Assembly: GCA_032622095.1 (NCBI GenBank)
Contig: CP136067.1
Span: forward strand, 125,459,030-125,523,029
From: Siphonodentalium dalli
Lineage: Eukaryota > Mollusca > Scaphopoda > Gadilida > Siphonodentaliidae
Length of the DNA: 64,000 bases
Reading direction: 5' to 3'
Made by a program: the position numbers and the translations under genes. The notes below the pieces were generated by a model, which was given only the letters and a program-made list of their open reading frames with translations, was not told the DNA's origin and made no database searches. This document shows, piece after piece, positions 47,426-59,699 of this stretch (positions within the stretch are counted from its first letter, which is position 1; each line of letters begins with the position of its first letter).

Positions 47426-47884
47426 CACATGATCAAATAAACGCGAAGCAACGCGAAGTATTAATCGAAAACAACAGTCATAAACTTCTGCAATCGCAAG
47501 TCATTTAAATAATGGCGTGACGTCATCGCACGCGCTAATATTACACGTGTGTCTTACCAATAATTTTGAAGCTGGTTTTGTGGGTTAATTATGAGATAAA
47601 TATGTATACATTCGAATGACTCAGTTAGTTCCATCAAGCCATTTAACGAACCCCAACAAGAACGGAAATCGTAAATCTGAAATCGGAAACGGAATGTCCA
47701 GAAAGGATACATTGCGTTATCTGAACATAAAACTATTTCATAGCTGATTTTTTTGGACCCACCCCCTAAAACAAGAAAAAAATCATTCTAAATCTATTCA
47801 AGACCAAATTAAACAGAATCAAAGGTAAGTTCTCCATTATTGATCAATGTCTGAACAGAATCAGGTCCACATAGTGTGATTGTG

Positions 47885-47970
47885 GTGAGGCTAGACCGCT
47901 ATGCGGGGTAGCATCACTAAACTAACCCTTTGGGGACCTCATTCTGCATATGTCAGGCACCGTATTTCCA
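47885..47970. repeat. Half copy of the 39.7-kb hairpin family
   Basis: CCGCTATGCGGGGTAGCATC, then ACCCT-TGGG-ACCTCATTCTG and ATGTCAGGCAC, matches the loop and right arm at 39753-39820. The left arm is absent, so no long stem forms here. Confidence 0.8.
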
Positions 47971-48239
47971 TTTTCCAGGCCTGATTGAACCATGCCTTGC
48001 CCGTGTTTGTAAGTAATCCAGGTGATTGAGTTTTCATTTATCACACCTGTAACTGACAATATAAATTTGAGGTAGTATCCAGTAGTATCTTTGCTGTTTA
48101 TCAATTGATTATTTCATTCATTGAGTAAACTACCAAATATTATGAACTGTGAATTTCAATTAGGTCCACTAATGACGGAATGTACTCTCACTTATAATGT
48201 TTTCTGTCACCCGCCTGCACATACAGTATACAGTTATCG

Positions 48240-48353
48240 CCCGCGATTGAGTAAGACACGGGGATTTGTCGCACACTCGAGACCTGGAATGCCTGACGGC
48301 CCTCGGGTGACATTCCAGGTCTCGAGCGGGCGACAAATCCCCGTGTCTCACGA
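48240..48353. repeat. Hairpin, ~45-bp arms
   Basis: GACACGGGGATTTGTCGC then CTCGAGACCTGGAATG pairs with CATTCCAGGTCTCGAG and GCGACAAATCCCCGTGTC. Two or three bulges; loop about 20 bases. Confidence 0.93.
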
Positions 48354-49610
48354 AAACAAGGGTGATAACTGTTTTGTTATCTGACAATGGAGTACACACG
48401 AACCTCCTTAATAGCAGGCATAAATGCGCGCATATATTATTTAATCCAGTTCGAAAAGTTAATTCTATGTTGGAATCATCGCTATTTAGAAAATAAAACA
48501 TTCATAATCTGGATTAATTAACAGACCCGTCATTTGCGCAGATATTCTCCGGTCAGTTTGCTGGTTGCATTGTGGAAATCGGTTCACGGAAAGAGGAGTA
48601 AAGCAATTTCGAAGTTGAGTAGCCATGCAGCGAAATGTTCGGTTTCGTTTCAAATGAGCGTGAAGACGCCGACAGACGTGTTAATTTCCAGAATGCTAAA
48701 ATGTGGAACTAACACGTTGTAGTAGTGCAAAAATAAATTGACATCTGTCACAGATCGTTACGCAACATACGGGTATTCTCTGAAGTCTGATGAATGTATT
48801 GAAGAAAAGAAATAATCAATTGATAAACAGCAAAGAGTGGCCATTTGATCTATAGTACATAAACGTAGTTGTAACGTATGTACATCGTATGAGCAATTGT
48901 CTGCAGCATACCAACTACATAATAAGGTTTATATATTTGTCCCACTGTCTTTATTATTGATATAAAAAGGTCCAATATGAATATTACACCTTATAACAGA
49001 TATGTGTCTATGATAGGGACATGACAATCTGCGGGATGGGATGGGATATGGGACAAAACGACAATCTGCGGGACAGAATTTCAAATTGCGTGGGACGGCC
49101 GATATCTCGAGGAATACAGGGCGTAGGGGGCTCATTTTGGTGTCTAACGAAAGGCCCACGTTCGCCATATCCAAACATATTAACCTCGCCACTGACCGGA
49201 CACCAGAAGTTGCATTATTTGATCGACAACTGACCTAACATGGGGTGGAATTTGGGATAGCATGACAATCTGCGGGACAGGATTTTAAAATTGCGTGGGA
49301 CGGCCGATAGCTCGAGGAATACAGCGCATAGAGGGCTACTTTTGGTGTCTAACAAAAGGTCCACATTCGCCCTATCCACACATATTAACCCCGCCACTGA
49401 CCGGACACCGGAAGTTACATTATCCGGTCGACAACTGACCTAACATAAAATGCCACAAACACGAAAAACTGCGTTCGACATTAATGTTTAGAATTTAGAT
49501 TTCTCGATGAATACACTAGCAACCAACAAGTTTTTGACATCAAATAACGAAATGGAATACTGTGCATTCGTTTTTAGCTACACTATGGCTGTTTTAGTGC
49601 GAATATTGTA

Positions 49611-49913
49611 ATGGCGAACACGCAAACACGCTCCGATAAAACAGCTAAAAATAGACTCGATGTTTACAATTACAGTATCGATTTCAGCCGGTATATTCAA
49701 TATAATGGGGCGTATAGTATATCAAAATGTAGAATTAGACACAGGGAATGTATTTTGTTCCAAATGGGTCCACCAGGCGGTGAAATTGTTGCAGAAATTC
49801 GCTCCAAGATATTCTCACTTATTTTTATTTCAGTTGTGACTAAAAGCCCAGATGCCGGAGCCCAGCGACTAAAAGCCAAGTTACAAAATAGATCAACTGG
49901 TTTGAACGAATGA
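49611..49913 (+). other. Open frame in the left arm of the foldback-like element
   Basis: A 100-codon frame beginning MANTQTRSDKTAKN. Its last 47 or so residues (GGEIVAEIRSKIFSLIFIS onward) recur in the mirror frame 52540-52791, but the first half differs in frame between arms, so at least one copy is frameshifted. No domain recognised. It may be chance or the relic of an element protein. Confidence 0.3.
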
Positions 49914-49997
49914 ATATGTCAATGGTAAGACTATTCAAAAGAATATTCAAATCAAATAGTGTTTATAGACTTAAAAACTTATGTGTCCGCCATTCAT

Positions 49998-52450
49998 ATA
50001 TGCGGTGAAGTTCTCATATTATCTCCCAGTAATACGCGGGGGAGGTTCTCATATGAACATATTATCTGCCGGTCATACACGGTGGAGGTTCATATTATCC
50101 GCCGGTCATACGCGAGGGAAGTTTTCTTATTATCCTCCAGTCATACGCGGGGGAGGTTCTGATATGAACATATTATCTTCCGGTCATATGCGGTGGAGGT
50201 TCATATTATCCACCGGTCATACGCGAGGGAGGTTCTCATATTATCCTCCGGTCATATGATGGGGAGGTTCTCATATGAACATATTAACTGCCGGTCATAC
50301 GCGAGGGAGGTTCTCATATTATCCACCGGTTATACGCGAGGGAGGTTCTCATATTATCATCCGGTCATACATAGGGGAGGTTCTCATATGAACATATTAT
50401 CTTCCGGTCATACGCGGTGGAGGTTCATATTATCCGCCGGTCATACGCGAGGGAGGTTCTCATATTATCCTCCGGTCATACATGGGGGAGGTTCTGATAT
50501 GAACATATTATTCGCCGGTCATACGCGGTGGAGGTTCATATTATCCACCGGTCATACACGGTGGAGGTTCTCATATGAACATATTATCCACCGGTCATAC
50601 GCGGTGGAGGTTCATATTATCCACCGGTCATACGCGAGGGAAGTTCTCATATTATCCTCCGATCATATGTGGGGGAGGTTCTGATATGAACATAATATCC
50701 GCCGGTCATACGCGGTGGAGGTTCATATTATCCGCCGGTCATGCGCGAGGGAGGTTCTCATATTATCCACCGGTCATACGCGAGGGAGGTTCTCATATTA
50801 TCCTCCGGTCATACGTTGGGGAGGTTCTGATATGAACATATTATCCGCCGGTCATACACGGTGGAGGTTCATATTATCCACCGGTCATACGTAGGGGAGG
50901 TTCTCATATGAACATATTATCCGCCGGTCATACGCAGTGGAGGTTCTCATATGAACATATTATCCGCCGGTCATACGCGAGGGAGGTTCTCATATTATCC
51001 ACCGGTCATACGTGAGGGAGGTTCTCATATTATTCTCCGGTCATACGTAGGGGAGGTTCTCATATGAACATATTATCTGCCGGTCATACGCGGTGGAGGT
51101 TCATATTATCCGCCGGTCATACGCGAAGGAAGTTTTCATATTATCCTCCAGTCATACACGGGGGAGGTTCTGATATGAACATATTATCTGCCGGTCATAC
51201 GCGAGGGAAGTTCTCATATTATCCTCCGGTCATACGATGGGGAGGTTCTCATATGAACATATTATACGCCGGTCATACGCGAGGGAGGTTCTCATATTAT
51301 CCACCGGTTATACGCGAGGGAGGTTCTCATATTAGCCTCCGGTCATACATAGGGGAGGTTCTCATATGAACATATTATCTGCCGGTCATACGCGGTGGAG
51401 GTTCATATTATCCGCCAGTCATACGCGAGGGGGGTTCTCATATTATCCTCCTGTCATACGTAGGGGAGGTTCTGATATGAACATATTATTCGCCGGTCAT
51501 ACGCAGTGGAGGTTCATATTATCCACCGGTCATGCACGGTGGAAGTTCTCATATGAACATATTATCCGCCGGTCATACGCGGTGGAGGTTCATATTATCT
51601 GCCGGTCATACGCGAGGGAAGTTCTCATATTATCCTCCGATCATATGTGGGGGAGGTTCTGATATGAACATATTATCCGCCGGTCATACGCGGTGGAGGT
51701 TCATATTATCCGCCGGTCATACGCGAGGGAGGTTGTCATATTATCCACCGGTCATACGCGAAGGAGGTTCTTATGTTATCCTCCGGTCATACGTTGGGGA
51801 GGTTCTCATATGAACATATTATCCGCCGGTCATACGCAGTGGAGGTTCTCATATGAACATATTATCCGCCGGTCATACGTGGTGGAGGTTCTCATATGAA
51901 CATATTATCCACCGGTCATACGCGGTGGAGGTTCATATTATCCGCCGGTCATACGCGAGGGAAGTTCTCATATTATCCTTCGGTCATAGGTGGGGGAGGT
52001 TCTGATATGAACATATTATCTGCCGGTCATACGCGGTGGAGGTTCATATTATCCACCGGTCATACGCGGTGGAGGTTCTCATATGAACATATAATATGCC
52101 GGTCATATGCGAGGGAGGTTCTCATATTATCCACCGGTCACACCCGAGGGAGGATATGACCGGCGGATTATATGTTCATATGAGGACCTCCCCAACGTAT
52201 GACCAGAGGATAATATGAGAACCTCCCTCGCGTATGACCGGTGGATAATATGAACCTCCACCGCATATGACCGGCAGATAATATGTTCATATCAGAACCT
52301 CTCCCGCGTATGACCGGAGGATAAAATGAGAACTTCCCTCGCGTATGACCGGCGGATAATATGAACCTCCACCGCGTATGACCGGCAGATAATATGTTCA
52401 TATGAGAACCTCCCCCGCGTATGACTGGCAGATAATATGAGAACCTCCAA
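49998..52450. repeat. Higher-order minisatellite, units of 33, 35 and 43 bp
   Basis: Three related subunits share CCGGTCATACGCG: a 33-bp form (..GTGGAGGTTCATATTATC), a 35-bp form (..AGGGAGGTTCTCATATTATC) and a 43-bp form ending GATATGAACATATTATC. They alternate, often in 33-35-43 order (111 bp), for about 60 or more subunits. Orientation reverses at about 52155, so the last 300 bp pair with the first 300. Frames of 60-163 codons on it are translated repeat. Confidence 0.95.
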
Positions 52451-53370
52451 CACATATGAATGGCGGACACATAAGTTTTTAAGTCTATAAACACTATTTG
52501 ATTTGAATATTCTTTTGAATAGTCTTACCATTGACATATTCATTCGTTCAAACCAGTTGATCTATTTTGTAACTTGGCTTTTAGTCGCTGGGCTCCGGCA
52601 TCTGGGCTTTTAGTCACAACTGAAATAAAAATAAGTGAGAATATCTTGGAGCGAATTTCTGCAACAATTTCACCGCCTGGTGACCCATTTAAAAAAAATA
52701 CATTCCCTGTGTCTAATCCTACATTTTGATATACCATACGTCCCATTATATTGAATATACCAGCTGAAATCGATCCTGTAATTGTAAACATCGAGTCTAT
52801 TTTTAGCTGTTGTATCGGCGCGTGTTTGCGTGTTCGCCATTACAATATTCGGGCTAAAACAGCCATATGGTAGCTAAAAACGAATGCACAGTATTCCACT
52901 GCGTTATTTGATTCCCAAAACTTGTTGTTTGCTAGCGTATTCATCGAGAAATCTAAATTCTAAACATTAATGTCGAACGCAGTTTTTCGTGTTTGTGGCA
53001 TTTTATGTTAGGTCAGTTGTCGACCGAATTATGTAACTACGTCTACACGCTGTATTCCTCGAGATATCGGCCGTCCCACGCAATTTGAAAATCCCGTCCC
53101 GCAGATTGTCATGCTATCCCAAATTCCACCCCATGTTAGGTCAGTTGTCGATCAAAGAATGCAACTTATGGTGTCCGGTCAGTGGCGGAGTTAATATGTG
53201 TGGATATGGCGAATGTGGGCCTTTCGTTAGACACCAAAATGAGGCCCCAACACCCTGTATTCCTCGAGATATCGGCCGTCCCACGCAATTTGAAATTCTG
53301 TCCCGCAGATTGTCGTTTTGTCCCATATCCCATCCCATCCCGCAGATTGTCATGTCCCCTATGATAACAC

Positions 53371-55140
53371 CATTATACATAGCGTGCTTTAATTGCAAAT
53401 AAAATACACACAATTATGCAAACTAGCAAACACCACAGTTCTCGGCTGTTGTGAAACAGTGGGGTTTATAAAAACAGTGTTTTTCGAAATTATCAGAGAG
53501 CTGTCAGAGAATCTCTGCGCGGTGAGTTCTTTGTAGTTCTATGTTTTCTGGTAACAGCTGAGCATTCAATAACTGAGACAATGTTACCCTCGGGGGTAAT
53601 ATGGTGATTTATCGCCCGCCATGTGACGCACTCTCAGCCAATCAGAAGAGAGGGAAATGGGATGAAGGATAACAATAATTATTATTTGTTTAAAAATAAC
53701 ACCTTGTGGTGTATAAACGTCATTTACTTCTTAGCAACAATGTTGGATAAAGAACAAAACTGGAATATGGCCATTGTACTAATAACACAGTAAATCATTT
53801 TCATTTTCCATCAAATTTATATTGTCCGTTTTAATACACAGCATTACATGTCTTTAATACCGGTATTAATCAGATTTATATTAAGTATATTTTCATATTT
53901 TATTTTACCGTTTAAGTTTAATTTGATTTTGCCTTTCTTGTGAAGAACGCACAGTACATGTGCATATTGCCTTAGTATTTCCTTGAAAAAGTCAGATGTT
54001 ATCATTTCATTTGATTAGGATAAATATTATTTATGCTGGCAAAAGTATCAAACTATTGAAAAACTATCAACGGTTATGGTGTTGTTTTCGACATTGAAAA
54101 ATACATTTTGAAATAAAAAAGTGTTTTATTCTACAGTATGCACAGATATTGTGAGGTAAGATTTATAGTGCCAATAAGCCAACATTTTGTTTAATTTTTA
54201 CATTAATAGTCCAGTTACTAATTAATGACTTCTTCACTGGTTGTTCCCAAAAAAGGTGCCACCAAGCATCATAACAGAACACCTTATAGACATACCTGCA
54301 ATGACAATTATATAGTATATAGGTATCACCATTTGGAGCCAAATAAACAGGCTGGCATGTTTATTTTTTAATTTGGGGTATTTTGTTAGCCAGCACTCTG
54401 CAGCACTAGTATTATTTAGTCATTAGACATGCCAGGGTGAAAATACCAGCACTATCAGGCACTATTCAATATTAATTTGAGGTGAAATGCAAACCAGCAC
54501 TCCTATTCAGTCATCACCTTTATTTGGCAACAGAGAGTGCTTTAGCCTATACCTACATATGTTCTTAAGTGTTGGTTAAGGTCACAATCTATGTTAGAAC
54601 ACATTTATTAGTGAAAACAACTTAAAACAATGTCCATAATGTGGGTTGAAAAAAATTTGCACAAAACATTTTTGTCAGGCCTCTGAGATGCACCCACCCC
54701 GCCCGATATAGGTATGTTTTTGGAAGATCTCCCCTGTATTACTTATATCTTATACCTACCCTGTTCCTAAGTGTCTGTAAAGGCCATAACCTCCTTAGAA
54801 CACATTTATTAATGAATATATTTGAAAACAACTTAAAACAAGGGCAAAAATGTGAATAGAACAAAATTTGCACAAACTCATTTTTTCGGGACTCTGCGAA
54901 CCCACCCACCCCGGCCCTGTATATTAAACTTTTGTGCGACCCCCCCCCCCTCCCATGAGCTACACGCAATGTTTTCTCTTCGTTTTAATCATAAGCATTA
55001 TATTGTGTCATAAACGTTTCAGAACGTCGAGAGTTCCAGATTTACTCCACATGGTCTACATTTGTAATTTGTACGCGACAGCATAAAAGTCTTCAAGACG
55101 ACTACATGTATCATCACTACATGGAAAATAGATTCTGTTT
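53371..55140. other. No recognisable gene
   Basis: AT-rich noncoding DNA. Two diverged direct repeats (near 54560-54690 and 54750-54900) share ACACATTTATTA-TGAA, AACAACTTAAAACAA and CACCCACCCC; the second is followed by a poly-C tract at about 54940. Confidence 0.5.
54530..54960. repeat. Two diverged tandem copies of a ~210-bp repeat ending in C-rich tract
   Basis: GTTCTTAAGTGTTGGTTAAG / GTTCCTAAGTGTCTGTAAAG, then AACACATTTATTA, AACAACTTAAAACAA and TTTGCACAAA, then ACCCACC(C/A)CG. Confidence 0.7.
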
Positions 55141-55144
55141 AATA

Positions 55145-56260
55145 TTAACCCTTTCATGGATGGAGCTTCCTGAATGTTTGCGAACACCATGTTTCCAACA
55201 TTAAAGACCTGTGCCAATGCATTATCTTATATATGCGAGTCGACCATAGGTCACCTCGCATATATAAGACAATGTATTGACCTGACAAATTTCATATTAT
55301 TTTTTCTAATTGAACTAAATGTAAGAAAAAAATAACAAAATTATAATAAATTGTTAAAGAATGTAAGAAATAATGATAAAACATGATAACAATTGTTAAA
55401 GATTGTTAAAGAATGTAAGAATAAATCATAACAATTTATAAAGAATGTAAGTAAAAGTTACAAAAAATTCAAAAATTGTTAAAGGGGTACTGTACGCCAA
55501 TTTCAAAAAATTCCCGGTAACAATTGCGATCTAATATCAATATTATATTTTAAAATAACGTATTTGAGTCGACGATGTCTACTGAAAACGTTCCGGTTAA
55601 CAGGCTACCACAAAAGTAAAATTGAATTATTTAATATAAAATCATTTATGGCTGGAGTCATAAAATGGAGAATTATGCCAGTACGAGTTACCGTTCTTGA
55701 AATCTCACATGTTGGGTGTCTTTTATCGACGGCCGTTTACGACGAACATTATTGAGTTGCGAACAAAACATGTTACACGCAAAAGGAAGTCCCGCTATAA
55801 CCAATTTGGAAAAAAAGAGAAGAAACAAGATTCATAAAGCGTCAAGTATTTTATAGGGGGTGAGATTGTTCGATGGAAGAGATTGCAGGCATCAATTGAA
55901 CTTCCGGTTCATCATGCAACCTGCGTCTTCTCCGGTGAAGGTCAAAAACATGGCGCGTAGTTTGAAATCGTAATATTTTTATTTCCAAGATCAATATTTT
56001 CGTCGCTAAATTAGGTTTATACGAAACTCATATAACACGAACACAATCTAACTTGAAAGTTATGTCAATGGGAGTAAATAAAAAAAATTGCCTATCTCTG
56101 TGTACAGTACCCCTTTAAGGAGTGTAAGAAAAAATGATAAATTTTTTTTTAGCAAATTGTTAAGTCAATGCATTCTTATATATGCGACGCGACTTATGGT
56201 CGACTCGCATATATAAGAGAACGCATTGGCACAGGGTCTTTAATGTTGCCCCAGCGTAGC
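55145..56260 (-). repeat. Composite hairpin/minisatellite repeat copy 5, inverted
   Basis: In reverse orientation: tail (reverse complement contains TTCAGGAAGCTCC and CATGAAAGGGTTAA), hairpin 55212-55279, AT minisatellite with units AATGTAAGAA(A/T), then hairpin 56165-56230. The array is split by the TTAA-flanked MITE at 55479-56118. Confidence 0.85.
55479..56118. mobile_element. TTAA-flanked MITE, ~630 bp, nested in the minisatellite
   Basis: TTAAAGGGGTACTGTAC is present at the left, and its exact reverse complement at the right, a perfect 17-base match including TTAA. It interrupts the GTTAA-GGAGTGTAAGAA minisatellite, so it is younger than that array. Related to the 31.1- and 31.8-kb elements (AAAGGGGTACTGTAC / AAAGGAGTACTGTGC). 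Its 63-codon frame at 55564 has no recognisable features. Confidence 0.88.
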
Positions 56261-56371
56261 TCCCGTTACATCAAGTACATGAAAAAATAGATTGACTTTG
56301 ATCTTATTTAGAATATTAGAATATTAGAAGAATTGATAAAAAAAAATAATAATAATTATTAGCCTGTTAGG

Positions 56372-56404
56372 CCAATACATTCTCTGATATATGCGAGGGC
56401 AACT

Positions 56405-56458
<54 letters not shown>

Positions 56459-56525
56459 AGAGAATGCATTGGCCCAGGGTTTTCGCAAAATTTCTGAAAG
56501 CACCAGTCATGAAAGCGTTAACAAT
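56372..56525 (+). repeat. Solitary composite-repeat hairpin expanded by (TA)n, with tail
   Basis: GCCAATACATTCTCTGATAT ... AGAGAATGCATTGGC with about 25 TA units (56407-56457) at the hairpin loop, followed by CAGGGTTTTCGCAAAATTTC, GAAAGCACCAGTCATGAAAG. Confidence 0.85.
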
Positions 56526-56529
56526 TCTC

Positions 56530-59055
56530 CAATAACGAGACTTCGCATGTCAAAATCATTGTTATGTAAACATTACTGTTACAGTGAGTTGACCATTGTT
56601 ACGTAAACATTACTGTTACGGTGAGTGGAATTGTCGATAAAAGACAAAAGTTTAATAAAAATGTGACGGTAAACATTGGAAAACGTCAAAGCATTGACAA
56701 ATATTCTGAAAATGATATTGAGAAAAAAAACATTTGAACTTACTACACGATTAGCGGTTTGTTGACAACTCGCTGTAACTATATTGTATAGATAACAATG
56801 GTTTCAACACGCGAAATATGTTTTTTGGAGAACAATCAATGAAAATAAGAACACAGTGTGTATATTTATCCATGTTCTTGATGGTGTTATTTTACTTACT
56901 TCTATATTTTTTCACATGTACCCACCAGAAGGAATTGGGTCCATTTAAGAGAATGGACATTTTAGACTAAGTTAAGATTGTTCTGACTAATTTGATTTAT
57001 GTGTACTGAGAACAATAATTGAATAAATTTGATTTCCTTTCGGTCAAATTTAACTCAAAAGACACCCAATTGGTTGATTAGAGGTTATATATAGAACACT
57101 TGTGGTTGTATAAATGCCTGTTGGTTCAGGTGTAATGTTCAATTGCAAACCAAAATTTGATTTCCCCTTGAACTATTGGATTATATGTTAGGTAATGTCG
57201 GTCGGGCTTGTACTAAACACAGAACTGCGCACATGTTGGCCGGTAGTGTATGGAACTATTGTGGTTGCGGAAAGATAGCACTCAAGGTTTATATTGCAAT
57301 AGATCGAGGCGTGCAAAAATTAAATGGTGTGAGAGTAAGATGCCTAAAACTATACAATTTCAATAGACCAAACAATTTGAAGTTTAACAAAAACCTTTCG
57401 ATACTTATTAAAAAGATTTTGGAAATGTTCAGAAACGCATGAGGCTTACGTACATGTGCGCGCGTTCACATTTGTAGGTGCGCGAGTACACACATGTATA
57501 TAAGTAAATATAAATTCGTTGATACACACCATAGACCATATATTAGTAAATATATGAGTATGATGAGTATATAAGTACATGTATACATATAATAAACGCG
57601 ACATCGATATATACTTTAGTATACCATGCATACTCTGCTTAATGATTTGTTGTGTATATATGTACATGTATACATATACATGTATTGATGATACGTAATT
57701 GTGTCATATGTGTTGTCTCTGTAATGTCTCTTATTATGACCAGAGTTGCTACCAAATTGAATTGAGCCATTTTTCGGCCTCTCGTGCTACCTGTATATCC
57801 ATATGTCATCACGCTCGTGTCGTTAACTACCAAACTCAATGCAGGCCGGGTTTATCTACCTTGATGACTCGTCGCCAAAGCTAAGCGATATCTTGAAAGG
57901 TAATGCCGTAAAACGCGATTCGTTGTTGTCCGTATATAGTAGCTAACATATAGTCGAGCTGAGAACCACGTTCTATCTGCTTTCAGAAAAATGGGGACTG
58001 GAATCACAGTAGTCTATAACTCAAGTGGATTGAATTTCCTCGTTCCATATTGTTCTATTTCAAATTGGCAATGTTAGGTAGCAATACACGATTTCCAGCA
58101 AATTTGGCCAACATTGGAGGGAGTACTGTACTTCAAATCAATGTTGAGCCATTACCTTTGGCATATATAGGTCCCATCAAGCATGTTTCGACAGAAATGT
58201 TAGGTCTACTCATAAGTTTGTATTTTGTAAAATTTGTCATTGAGTTATGCCCCTTGGATTGCACACACAAAACGACCCATTTTTTTACTCAAATTGACTA
58301 TTTTCCACCCAAAAAACAGACCATCACAGGGCGATTGTCAGTAAATAAGTTTTACGTGATAGAAAAATGTTAGAGCTGAGAAATATTTTAAATAGAAAAA
58401 AAGTTATCGTATCAATTTGAAGAAAAAAAGGTCTTGCAAGCGCAGATCACAGAATTCAGGGAGAGATATCGGGCTATTTTCCTGTAACCAATAACACAGA
58501 GTTGGCCTTCACTGAATACGAAAATCTTGTTGCCTATCCAAATTTTCCTCTATTTTAAGAACTTTCCCAGTTTTGTAATATAATTAAACCTTCAAATCAG
58601 TAATGACATATTTAACACAGGCTACACTGGCTGTTATGCCCCCAGATACTTATTTTTTATATTTTTCAGACCCCCCCCCCTACAACCCGTGAAATCGTGT
58701 ACTTCTACCCTAGAATCATGGTACGTTTTGAGACTTCTTGCCACATGGAACGACGTGCATCTAAACAATGACCGAATCCGCGATATCGTTTCGTATTTGA
58801 ACAACATAATATAGACAGGTTTATATGAGACTACTTCAAACTTCGCAACGCAAGACAGGCTATAATATTGTACATGAGTGGAAGAATAATCCCCCAGTGG
58901 ATACCGATTTATGGCTATATGTTTCCCAAACATGGTCCATATGTCGGTATTAATAGGTTATTATTCTAAATATCGTAAAATCTAAAAAGTACAACCGTGA
59001 AGCGCATCATATAAAGTGACACAACTGGTTGATTCTCTTCGACATTCCGGTATAC
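56530..59055. other. No recognisable gene
   Basis: Contains a doubled TTACGTAAACATTACTGTTA-like segment near 56560-56625, TACATGTATACATAT simple sequence at 57480-57680 and a poly-C tract near 58671. An 88-codon frame (57176-57442) and a 107-codon frame (58050-58373) have no recognisable features. Confidence 0.5.
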
Positions 59056-59058
59056 ACT

Positions 59059-59475
59059 GTTAAAAAATATCCGTCATTTTACGGCACAATGTAACTTTGC
59101 TGCCATCACATTTGCTGTAAAAATAGGGAACTTCCTTCAAAATGATAAACTTCCCAATCCGTAAAATCACAGGATGTTAACCTAAATTAACGGAACTTCC
59201 GCAAAATTTTAATTGACACCTTCTGTAAAATTACGGAACTTCCTTCAAAATGATAAACTACCCACTCCGTAAAATCATAGGATGTTGACCTGAATTACGC
59301 AACATCGCTGCCAACATTTGACCGTTAAACATACGGTCAGGCCATAGCATGTTCCACGGTATAAAACCGTAACCAGTAACTGTCAGAACGTTGTATTTTT
59401 TACGGTTCAGCACCCTTTAATTAATATCAAGACCGTAACTAATAAAGGTCAGACCAATGGTATTTTTCATTGGTC
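59059..59475. mobile_element. ACGG-rich repeat, possible CACTA-like end
   Basis: Starts CACTGTTAAAAAATATCCGT and contains a tandem pair of about 120 bases (CTTCCTTCAAAATGATAAAC ... CCGTAAAATCA-AGGATGTT). A related start CACTGTTATAAATCACCGTC lies at 61123. CACTG ends and this word style are seen in EnSpm/CACTA-like elements; no matching opposite end was found. Confidence 0.4.
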
Positions 59476-59699
59476 AACACCAATGTTTTGCTCTTTATTG
59501 CTAATTTACTATAGAATTGGCCAGATTGCCATGGTGACAATATTATTTCCCGGTAGGCATTACGATTCACATGTTTTTGAATGGTCGAAAATAGTATTGT
59601 TCATAAAAAAAAATGCATCTTACCGGTATAGTTCTTATCTTATGATCATAGTTTACGATACTTATGAAACTTTGAGCAGCGTGAATTTCGTTACTTATT

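Larger units (their letters stand above)
46866..49000. other. No recognisable gene; three hairpins
   Basis: Noncoding apart from the hairpins and loop fragment listed separately (47313-47425, 47885-47970, 48240-48353). Confidence 0.5.
49004..53370. mobile_element. 4.4-kb palindromic foldback-like element with minisatellite core
   Basis: The left arm from about 49004 (CTATGATAGGGACATGACAA) is the reverse complement of the right arm ending near 53370 (GTCATGTCCCCTATGATAAC). Paired landmarks: GGCCGATATCTCGAGGAATA and its mirror, GGTGAAATTGTTGCAGAAAT and its mirror, CTTATGTGTCCGCCATTCAT and its mirror. Arms are about 1.0 kb of complex sequence plus about 0.3 kb of minisatellite. Each arm holds an internal near-duplication of the GACAATCTGCGGGA segment. 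The plan (long inverted repeats plus internal tandem repeats) resembles Foldback/Galileo elements, but no transposase is present and no target duplication was found. Confidence 0.85.

Noticed and set aside
50193-50684. 163-codon frame and similar frames in the minisatellite as a repeat protein
   Set aside because: Open because unit lengths add to multiples of three; no start context, splice support or domain, and similar frames occur for every stretch of the array.
49998-52450. CRISPR-like regular repeats
   Set aside because: Units are contiguous, of 33-43 bp, with no unique spacers, and the sequence is clearly animal nuclear DNA; this is a minisatellite.
56407-56457. Lys-Arg/Ile-Tyr repeat frame over (TA)n as a peptide gene
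   Set aside because: Pure translated microsatellite within a hairpin loop.
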